From contig NZ_CP030073.1 of NCBI RefSeq assembly GCF_003261055.1, forward strand, positions 8,494,001 through 8,558,000: a stretch of 64,000 bases of DNA. Direction: 5' to 3'. The stretch is from Streptomyces cadmiisoli. GTDB lineage: Bacteria > Actinomycetota > Actinomycetes > Streptomycetales > Streptomycetaceae. Shown here in pieces: positions 17,815-24,938 of this stretch. The notes beneath the pieces were generated by a model, which was not told the DNA's origin, ran no database searches, and worked only from the letters and a program-made list of their open reading frames with translations. The position numbers and the translations under genes were made by a program. Position 1 is the stretch's first letter. Each line of letters begins with the position of its first letter.

Positions 17815-19896
17815 GTGAAACGACATCTCACCGTCCTAATCGCCCTCCTGACCGGGCTACTGGTCGTACCGGCACCCGCCTACGCCGGCCCGGCGGCCGA
17901 CACTGTCGCCGCCACGGCTCGAGCACCTCAGGAGGTGCTGAGCCCGACGCCGTACATGGGCTGGAACACCTACTACGCGCTGGGTGGCGATCCGACCGAG
18001 GCCGAGGTCAAGTCGATAGCCGACTTCCTGGTCAGCAGCGGCCTGCGCGAAGCCGGCTACGAGTACGTCTGGATCGACGGCAACTGGGCGGCGCCGACGC
18101 CACGCAGTTCGGCCGGCGACCTGGTGCCCAACCCGGACCAGTTTCCGAACGGGTTGAAGCCGCTGGTCGACTACATCCACTCCAAGGGTCTGAAGGCCGG
18201 CATCTACACCGACGCCGGCCCGTACATCCCGGGCAAGTGCGGACTCGGCAGCCACGGCTACTACCAGCGCGACGCGGACCAGTTCGCCGCCTGGGAGTTC
18301 GACGCGGTCAAGGTGGACTACCTCTGCGGGATCGCCGCGGACCTCGACCCGAAGACCGTCTTCACGGAGTTCGCGCAGGCGTTGCGGAACAACGCCAGCG
18401 GGCGCCCCATGATCTTCAACCTCTGCAACCCGGTGACCTCTCCTGACTGGGGCAACTACCCGGAGGAGCAGCAGTCGACGTACTCCTGGAGCTATGCGCC
18501 GGGGATCGCGCAGTCCTGGCGGACGTACACGGATGTGGGTTTCGTCGGCGAGATCAAGTTCAAGGACGTCCTGCGGAACTACGACGCGAACGCGCGGCAC
18601 CCTGAGGTCGCCGGACCGGGGCACTTCAACGACCCGGACTACCTCGGACCTGAGCTGGGGATGAACGACGAGGAGTTCCGTACCCAGATGACGCTCTGGT
18701 CGGTGGCGGCGGCGCCGCTGGTGATCGGCAGCGACGTCCGGAAGCTGAGCAAGACCTCGCTCGACATTCTCGCGGACCGCGATGTCCTCGCCATCAACCA
18801 GGACACCGCCGGCGTCCAGGCCGTCCGCGTCGGCCCGGCCGGTACGACGGAGACCTGGGTGAAGCGGCTGGCCAACGGCGACCGTGCCGTGGTGCTGCTG
18901 AACCGGGGTGACAGCCCTGCGACCGTGACCACGAAGGCACGGACGGTCGGTCTGTCCGGGGATCGGTTCACGCTGAAGAACGCCTGGACCAACCAGGTCA
19001 CCGAGAGTGCCGGCACCATCAGTGCCGCCGTCCCGGCGCACGGTGCGGCCCTCTTCAGGGTCAGCCGGGCCACGGGCAAGCCCGGTGTCCCGCACGTCGT
19101 CGCCGGCCTGCCGCAGGTGACGCAGGTCGGTGGCGACACGGTGCCGACGGGGGTCGCCCCGGTGGTCGCCGGCGGTGACCAGGCCCGAGTCGAGGTCACC
19201 GTCCGTAACGACGGTGCCCAGTCGGTCTTCGCGCCCCGGGTTGAGCTGGCGGTGCCCGCCGGCTGGACGGCCCGTCCGCTCGGCAATGAGCCGAAGCTGC
19301 TGCGCCCCAACCACTCCGTGAACCTCGCCTTCACGGTGACCCTGCCGGCCAACGCCGCGCCGGGCAGCACCCCGCTGACCGCCACCACGTCGTACGAGGT
19401 GAAGGGCAAGGGACGACTGCGGCAGGAGACGGCCACGGCAGTGGTTGTCGCACCGGTGGCGCCGGACGGCGACGTCGTACTTTCCCACCATGACTGGATC
19501 AGTGCCACCAGCGGGTGGATGAGCCCGACGGTCGACATGAGCGTCGGTGGCTGGTCGCCGATCAGCATGCTCAGCCAGGTCTACCCGACCGGTATCGGAG
19601 TCGCCTCCCCCTCGACGGTCCGCTACTACGTCGGCGACAAGTGCAGCCGGCTGAGCGCGACCATCGGCATCGACGATGCGGTGCGCAACGTCGGCCCGGA
19701 GGGCGGCACGTCCACCTTCCAGGTGATCGGTGACGGCCGAGTGCTGTTCGACAGCGGTGTAGTGACCCGCGACGACACCCGTCAGGTCGACGTCGACCTG
19801 ACCGGCGTCCGGGTGCTCGACCTGGTGGTCGGTGACGCCGGCGACGGCGGCTACAACGACCGCGCCAACTGGGCCGGTCTGAACGCCACCTGCTGA
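17815..19896 (+). CDS. Secreted GH27 alpha-galactosidase with NEW3 and NPCBM domains
   Basis: 693-residue exported enzyme hydrolysing terminal alpha-galactosyl residues. A signal peptide (MKRH, hydrophobic core, PAYA cleavage) ends near residue 24. The GH27 barrel starts at SPTPYMGWNTYY; the nucleophile is Asp168 (AVKVDYLCG), the acid/base probably Asp240 (SWRTYTDVG), and GHFNDPDYLG is conserved. A beta-sandwich follows, then a NEW3-like module (about residues 455-540, VPAGWTARP) and a C-terminal NPCBM carbohydrate-binding domain (from LSHHDWISATSGW). GTG 17815 gives the complete signal peptide. No transporter gene is adjacent. Confidence 0.93.
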   Translation: MKRHLTVLIALLTGLLVVPAPAYAGPAADTVAATARAPQEVLSPTPYMGWNTYYALGGDPTEAEVKSIADFLVSSGLREAGYEYVWIDGNWAAPTPRSSAGDLVPNPDQFPNGLKPLVDYIHSKGLKAGIYTDAGPYIPGKCGLGSHGYYQRDADQFAAWEFDAVKVDYLCGIAADLDPKTVFTEFAQALRNNASGRPMIFNLCNPVTSPDWGNYPEEQQSTYSWSYAPGIAQSWRTYTDVGFVGEIKFKDVLRNYDANARHPEVAGPGHFNDPDYLGPELGMNDEEFRTQMTLWSVAAAPLVIGSDVRKLSKTSLDILADRDVLAINQDTAGVQAVRVGPAGTTETWVKRLANGDRAVVLLNRGDSPATVTTKARTVGLSGDRFTLKNAWTNQVTESAGTISAAVPAHGAALFRVSRATGKPGVPHVVAGLPQVTQVGGDTVPTGVAPVVAGGDQARVEVTVRNDGAQSVFAPRVELAVPAGWTARPLGNEPKLLRPNHSVNLAFTVTLPANAAPGSTPLTATTSYEVKGKGRLRQETATAVVVAPVAPDGDVVLSHHDWISATSGWMSPTVDMSVGGWSPISMLSQVYPTGIGVASPSTVRYYVGDKCSRLSATIGIDDAVRNVGPEGGTSTFQVIGDGRVLFDSGVVTRDDTRQVDVDLTGVRVLDLVVGDAGDGGYNDRANWAGLNATC

Positions 19897-19903
19897 TGCG
19901 GCT

Positions 19904-19941
19904 CGGCCGCACCCGGGTGACACCTCACCTGGGTGCGGCCG
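19904..19941 (+). terminator. Strong terminator after alpha-galactosidase
   Basis: A 17-bp stem (CGGCCGCACCCGGGTGA with its complement, one G-U pair) and a CACC loop begin 8 bases after the stop codon. Confidence 0.85.
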
Positions 19942-20140
19942 ATTCGCAATGACGTCGAGAAGCTGTTGCTGACGCGGAGCGGGCCCCCGTCCGGCCGTCC
20001 CCTCCGGTGGCTGAGGGCGATGTTGCCCCGTACAGCGCCGTGAACTGCGGCGACGGTCACGGCACGCGTGACATCCCGCCGAGGCCGTCGGTAGCCGGCG
20101 GTGGAATGTCATCGATCCCGGGCTCAAGCACCCCCGCGGG

Positions 20141-20941
20141 TCAGGACAAGCGGGTGGCGGAGATCCCGCCGTCCACGTACAGCGTGATGCCATGGACCAT
20201 GGCCGCGTCGTCGCTGACGAGGTACAGGACTCCCTTGGCGATGTCCTCCGGCCGGATGACGACGCCCGCCGGGGTGGCGGCGGTCAGCGCGTCGAGCTGT
20301 GCGCGGGCCGTTTCGTTGCCCGGCGTGAGGGTCGCCCCGGGCGCGACGGCGTTCACCCGCACCCCGCGCGGCCCGTACTCGGCGGCCCAGCTACGCGTGA
20401 GCTGCTCGTCCGCGGCTTTCGTCGCGGTGTACATCGCCGCATGAGGGCTGCCGACCCGGGCCATCCAGGAGCCGATGGTGACGATCACGCCGCTGCCCCG
20501 CTCGGCCATGGCCGGCGCCATGGCGGCGACCAGGACGTGGGGAGCGCGGATGTTGACCGCGAGCATGGCGTCCAGGTCCGCGTTCGGAAGCTCCTCGGTC
20601 AGCGTCGCGGGATAGATGCCCGCGTTGTTGACCAGGATGTCGACGTGTCCGCCGAGCGTGTCGGTGGCCTGTGCGGCGAAGGTCCGCAGCTGCTCGTAGC
20701 TGCCTGCCAGGTCCGCCGTGACGAACTCGGCCCGTCCGCCGGCCTGCCGGATCTCCTCGACGACCTGCTTTCCGCGGGCTGCCTGGCGGCCGCTGACGAC
20801 GACGTGGGCGCCCTCGTCGGCCAGTGTGCGGGCTATCGCTGCGCCGATCCCGCTGGTCGAACCGGTGATCAAAGCGGTGCGGCCGGCCAGCCTGGAGCCG
20901 GAGGTGGAGAGTGTGCTGTCGATGGCGTGAAGGGAAGTCAT
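20141..20941 (-). CDS. Short-chain dehydrogenase/reductase
   Basis: 266-residue Rossmann-fold oxidoreductase with TGSTSGIG (cofactor glycine motif), ILVNNAG, the catalytic Ser region (IGSWMARVG) and the YxxxK pair in MYTATKAA. The ending ITLYVDGGIS is typical of classical SDRs. It is divergent from an MmyB-like regulator with a dyad in the 100-base gap, an arrangement in which the regulator often controls the dehydrogenase. The substrate is unknown. Confidence 0.88.
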   Translation of the reverse strand: MTSLHAIDSTLSTSGSRLAGRTALITGSTSGIGAAIARTLADEGAHVVVSGRQAARGKQVVEEIRQAGGRAEFVTADLAGSYEQLRTFAAQATDTLGGHVDILVNNAGIYPATLTEELPNADLDAMLAVNIRAPHVLVAAMAPAMAERGSGVIVTIGSWMARVGSPHAAMYTATKAADEQLTRSWAAEYGPRGVRVNAVAPGATLTPGNETARAQLDALTAATPAGVVIRPEDIAKGVLYLVSDDAAMVHGITLYVDGGISATRLS

Positions 20942-20975
20942 AGGTCCCTTTCTAAGGCGGCCCGCAGGTATCGGG

Positions 20976-20995
20976 CCAGGTCAGGACGTACCTGG
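20976..20995. promoter_or_regulatory. Dyad between SDR and MmyB-like regulator
   Basis: CCAGGT-8-ACCTGG, centred between the divergent starts at 20941 and 21044. Candidate operator of the regulator. Confidence 0.45.
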
Positions 20996-21043
20996 GCATG
21001 GCAGGACCACCCACAGCGCCGGCCGGCCGCCTACCCTGGAGCC

Positions 21044-21886
21044 ATGTCACGCGACCGAGCCGCACTCGGGGCGTTCCTGCGCTCCCGCCGGGACCGCCTC
21101 ACCCCCGCCCAGGCGGGTATCGAAGCTTTCCCCGGGGCTCGGCGGGTGCCGGGACTGCGGCGGGAGGAGCTGGCCGTTCTGGCCGGCCTGAGTCCGGACT
21201 ACTACAGCCGGCTCGAGCAGGGACGCCAGGCCAACATCTCGGACGAGGTGCTCGACGCGCTGGCCCGGGCGCTGCGCCTGGACGAGGTCGAGCAGGCGCA
21301 TCTCCGTGACCTCGCCGCGCCCACCGTGCGGCACCGCGCAGCGACCCCGCACGCGGTCCAGCGCGCCGATCCAGGGCTGCTGCGGCTGATGCGCACACTC
21401 GACCATGTCCCGGTGCTGCTGATCGGTCACCGAGGCGAGGTCCTGGCCCGTAACGCCCTGCTGACGGAGGTGCTGGGCCGTCCTCTGGAGCCCGGGACGT
21501 CGTTCGTCCGATTCATGTTTCAGGATTCCGTCGCCCGTGAGCGGATCCTGAACTGGGCTGACTTCGCCTCGGCCACCGTCGCCACGATGCGCCGGGAGAC
21601 CGCCCGCCGCCCGTACGACACCCGCCTCACGGCGCTCGTCGACGAGCTTCGCGCGACCGATGGCGACGTCGCCCGGTGGTGGGACGACCACACCGTCCGC
21701 GACTACGCGTCGGTGAACAAGCGCATCCAGCACCCAGCGGCCGGCCCGATGGCGTTCGACATCGAGATCGTCTGCGCGCCGCACGAGCCGGACCAGCGGC
21801 TCATCGTCTACACGACCGAGCCCAGCTCCTCCACCGCCCGCGTCCTGCCCATCCTGGCCAGCTGGAACACCGCGCCCCATCTCTGA
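21044..21886 (+). CDS. XRE-family regulator with MmyB-like ligand domain
   Basis: 280-residue regulator. The N-terminal HTH (residues about 5-75) contains RVPGLRREELAVLAGLSPDYYSRLEQG, the hallmark of this actinobacterial group. The C-terminal MmyB-type PAS-like domain (from about 105, LIGHRGEVLARNALL) probably binds a fatty acid or similar ligand, as known for the family. It is divergent from a short-chain dehydrogenase. Confidence 0.88.
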   Translation: MSRDRAALGAFLRSRRDRLTPAQAGIEAFPGARRVPGLRREELAVLAGLSPDYYSRLEQGRQANISDEVLDALARALRLDEVEQAHLRDLAAPTVRHRAATPHAVQRADPGLLRLMRTLDHVPVLLIGHRGEVLARNALLTEVLGRPLEPGTSFVRFMFQDSVARERILNWADFASATVATMRRETARRPYDTRLTALVDELRATDGDVARWWDDHTVRDYASVNKRIQHPAAGPMAFDIEIVCAPHEPDQRLIVYTTEPSSSTARVLPILASWNTAPHL

Positions 21887-22292
21887 CAGTGGTGATGTTC
21901 GCGGTGACCTTGCCGCCAGGTCTGACCCGATTTCTGAATGACGTCTCGCCTGTTCTTCACGGGAGCTGTCGACCTGCCGGCAGCGTCACGGCGCACACTG
22001 CCGGACGGGCCGGCGGCCGGCGACCGTCGGTGGCGGCTGATCGGCTGAACCGGGTGGCCCAATCCGTCGTCGATTCTCGGCAGCAGTGACGTGGCGGGTT
22101 CCGTGGCCGGAGGGATCTGTGCGTCGCTGCCGCGCCGGATCCGCGACAGCGCCGAGCGAGGTGTGGTCCGACGCGGTGCCGACGCCGGCAAAGACCGGCG
22201 CGGCAGGCTACACGGCGCGAACTGTCGGGGTAATTTACGATCATACGCGGAGAGAAGTGACGCTTACTCACCTTTGATCGGAAGGGCAGAAC
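21887..22292. other. Intergenic stretch, no gene seen
   Basis: About 400 bases upstream of the second SDR. A weak dyad GTGA-7-TCAC at 22257-22271 is near its start. No coding signal is recognised. Confidence 0.4.
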
Positions 22293-23012
22293 ATGAGGCT
22301 TCAGGGCAAGGTCGTGCTTGTCACCGGGGCTGCGAGCGGTATCGGCTATGCCGTCACCAATCTCTTTGCCGAGGAAGGCGCGAAGGTATTCGCCACGGAC
22401 ATCCAGTCGCCCGCGAAGCCGTATGCGGACGGCGTGGAGGCGATGACGCTCGACGTCACGAGCGAGGCGGCATGGCGGTCGACTGTCGATGAGGTGGTGG
22501 CCAAGGCCGGCCGGCTCGACGTGCTGGTCAACAATGCCGGCGTCATCGCCTATGAGCCGCTCGACGAGCTGAGTATGGACGCGTGGAACCGGATGATCGC
22601 GGTGGACCAGACCGGTGTGTTCCTCGGGATGCGTGAGGCGGTGCGCGTGATGCGGCCGCAGCAGTCGGGCTCGATCGTGAACATCTCGTCGATCTGGGGC
22701 AGCGCCGCAGTCGCCGGCGCGCACAGCTACCACGCTGCCAAGGGTGCCGTACGCAACATGTCGAAGAATGCGGCGATGACCTACGTCGGCGACGGCATCC
22801 GCGTGAACTCGGTCCACCCGGGCTTCATCCACACCCCGCTGACCGACGCGCAGGCGCCCGACCTGAACGACGCCGTGATCGCCGCGACCCCCATGAAGCG
22901 CGGCGGCCGGCCGATCGAGATCGCCTACGGCGTTCTCTTCCTGGCGTCGGACGAGGCAAGCTACATCACCGGCACCGAGCTCGCGATCGACGGCGGGTAC
23001 CTCGCGCAGTAG
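22293..23012 (+). CDS. Short-chain dehydrogenase/reductase (hydroxysteroid/glucose dehydrogenase type)
   Basis: 239-residue SDR with TGAASGIG, LDVTSEAAW (NAD-type acidic residue region ATDIQ), VLVNNAGVIAY, catalytic NISSIWG and YHAAKGAV, and the C-terminal GTELAIDGGYLAQ. GGAAGG precedes the ATG. It is not closely similar to the SDR at 20141 and stands alone between a regulator gene and non-coding sequence. Confidence 0.88.
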   Translation: MRLQGKVVLVTGAASGIGYAVTNLFAEEGAKVFATDIQSPAKPYADGVEAMTLDVTSEAAWRSTVDEVVAKAGRLDVLVNNAGVIAYEPLDELSMDAWNRMIAVDQTGVFLGMREAVRVMRPQQSGSIVNISSIWGSAAVAGAHSYHAAKGAVRNMSKNAAMTYVGDGIRVNSVHPGFIHTPLTDAQAPDLNDAVIAATPMKRGGRPIEIAYGVLFLASDEASYITGTELAIDGGYLAQ

Positions 23013-23570
23013 CAGGCCCGCCCGGCTCTCCGACCCGCACCTGCTGCGACGACACCGGTTCGGGGCACATATCTACCCCGCCGACACCCCACTCCGACCC
23101 GGGCCCACTTCAAGTCCTCGCGGCGGCGGTCAGCAGACGACGCGCTCGCAGCATTGATGGCTGCCCCGACCCTCACACCAGTCGGGACGATCTTTCCGCC
23201 GCTGTACCCACGTGCACCGGAAGGCCCCGCGAGCGCGCCGGAAGCGGTCTCGGCATCGCGGAGGGTGTCGGACACGGCGGCCTCAAGTAGGACGCCAGTG
23301 ACATCAGATTGAATCGTGGCGCCAACATCACTTGGAGCTTCGGTAGAGGCTTCAACTACGGCTAGAGTGCCGGGCAATGAGCGTGCCGACGATGTCACGT
23401 GTGCCGAGCCCGACGTGGTGCAGGTCCGCGTTCTGATTCATGGCATTCGTCGCACTCACGGGAAGCCGGCGCGTGAGAGCTGTCCTGAAATCCATTTTTA
23501 GTCGCACTCCATTCTCGATTGACGGGAAGGGGTGCCGATATTGTGCCGTCCGGAAGGAGTGGCTGACACC
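23013..23570. other. Intergenic stretch, no gene seen
   Basis: About 560 bases. GC falls noticeably towards the AraC gene from about 23480. No coding or RNA feature is recognised. Confidence 0.4.
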
Positions 23571-24551
23571 GTGAATTCTTCCTCTGAAAGTGCCATAGAT
23601 TATCGGCTGGAAATGAATCTCACGGCCCGGCAGACGCTTGACGCAGAGCGGCATTTCAAGGAGTGGGACAGGGGACCGTTCTCGCATCTGAAGAAGCTTT
23701 CGATACCTGATTCTGCCCTTCATCGAGAGTTTCGATTCGACGCGAGTGGGCATCTTATGTTCGATCTGCTGTCGGCGCGCGTCTATTGTGACTCCATGAC
23801 GGGCGTATCAGGCAGTGATCTGGACCAGGATCCCATTGTCGCGGATCTTGTCGTTTCCGGGTGGATTGAGTTCGTGAACGGCAAGGAGCGGAATCTGATA
23901 AAGCCTGGGCAGATCTGCATTCGGAACACCCGAGCTTCGTGGGAGTTCGCCTGCGCTCCGGCGACAGTGGCTCAAGTGATAACCATTCCGAGGCACCTGG
24001 TCATGCCGCTTGTCGCGTCGCGGCGGGTATTTGATCGTGCATTCGTCGCGGACGCCTCCGATCCCGAAGTCAAATTCTTTCTGAATTTTTTGAGCGTGAT
24101 CGAAGAAAGTGCTGGTGAGCTTCGGAATTCAGTCAGTGCCCAGAACATGGCAAGGGATGCTTGTGCGAGCCTGATGTCGAGTATTGTTTCGCAGCGTCCC
24201 GGCGGGGGTCTCGCGGACAACTCCAGCGCTACGGTGGCGGCTGCCAAGAAGGTGATCATTGACAACCTCGCCAGTTGCGATCTCTCCCCGCAGATGGTCG
24301 CTCGTGCAGTCGGGGTATCTCTGAGGACCTTGCACAGAGCGTTTTCTTTGACCGGCGACTCGGTCATGTCGTTCACTCGTCGGATGCGTCTTCAGGAGGC
24401 GCATGAAGAATTGGGCAGAGCTGACCGGAGTGTCAGCATTTCGGAGATTTCGGCACGCTGGCACTTTGCGGACGCCAGTCATTTCATCAGGCATTTCAAA
24501 GCGGCCTATGGGGAAACTCCTGCCGCGTATCTGAGGAGGCAGAAAAAGTAG
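23571..24551 (+). CDS. AraC-family transcriptional regulator, low-GC
   Basis: 326-residue regulator with a C-terminal AraC double HTH (about residues 225-325: LSPQMVARAVGVSLRTLHRAF, SISEISARWHFADASHFIRHF, FKAAYGETPAAYLR) and an N-terminal AraC-binding-like sensory half (SGWIEFVNGKERNLIKPGQ). GTG 23571 is preferred, 11 bases after GGAAGGAG; GTGs at 23532 and 23559 are alternatives. Codons such as ATA, AAA and TTT and a locally much lower GC (about 42 percent at 24061-24120) contrast with its neighbours and suggest recent acquisition. The target is unknown. Confidence 0.85.
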   Translation: MNSSSESAIDYRLEMNLTARQTLDAERHFKEWDRGPFSHLKKLSIPDSALHREFRFDASGHLMFDLLSARVYCDSMTGVSGSDLDQDPIVADLVVSGWIEFVNGKERNLIKPGQICIRNTRASWEFACAPATVAQVITIPRHLVMPLVASRRVFDRAFVADASDPEVKFFLNFLSVIEESAGELRNSVSAQNMARDACASLMSSIVSQRPGGGLADNSSATVAAAKKVIIDNLASCDLSPQMVARAVGVSLRTLHRAFSLTGDSVMSFTRRMRLQEAHEELGRADRSVSISEISARWHFADASHFIRHFKAAYGETPAAYLRRQKK

Positions 24552-24938
24552 AGGGCTGTGACCTCCTGACGTGCAATAGGGCTCTTTCATCCCGCGTTCG
24601 GTCAGACCAAGGGGGAGCGGGTGGCACGGACGATGCGACTGGGCGGCTCTGTGCGAAAGCGTGCCCCCGCCCACGTGCCAACCAGCAGCGCGGTCGGCGT
24701 GGTCGTACCGGCACTGCGGACATCGCCGAGTCTTCCTCCACCGGCCGCTGGTGGCTCGACCACATCACAGCCGACTTCACCGCGCGGGGCGCAGAACCGG
24801 GCCAGCCGCCCGGCGCGGCCGATGTTGCCGGATGCGACGCCAGCCATTCGGACCACATCCGCTGGTCGATGAGATCACCCCACCTGCGTGGGGTGACCAT
24901 CTTCTGCTGCGCTTCCCCCCGGGTTGTACATTTACAAG
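24552..24938. other. Intergenic stretch with one hairpin
   Basis: About 390 bases. A fragment-like frame around 24701-24830 (SSSTGRWWLDHITADFTARG) looks protein-like but is not recognised and lacks a start. A 9-bp hairpin at 24875-24896 is listed separately. Confidence 0.4.
24875..24896. repeat. 9-bp hairpin resembling one type I-E CRISPR repeat
   Basis: TCACCCCAC-CTGC-GTGGGGTGA. The shape and the CACCTGCGTGGGG core resemble actinobacterial type I-E repeats, but no second copy or cas gene is present. It may equally be a terminator of the AraC gene. Confidence 0.4.

Noticed and set aside
17857..20193. 778-residue minus-strand open frame opposite the alpha-galactosidase
   Set aside because: Low-complexity Arg/Val/Gly/Asp composition and no motifs; a shadow of the GC-rich GH27 gene, whose own frame has a signal peptide and catalytic residues.
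24875..24896. CRISPR array
   Set aside because: Only one repeat-like hairpin, no spacers and no cas genes; an array needs at least two repeats.
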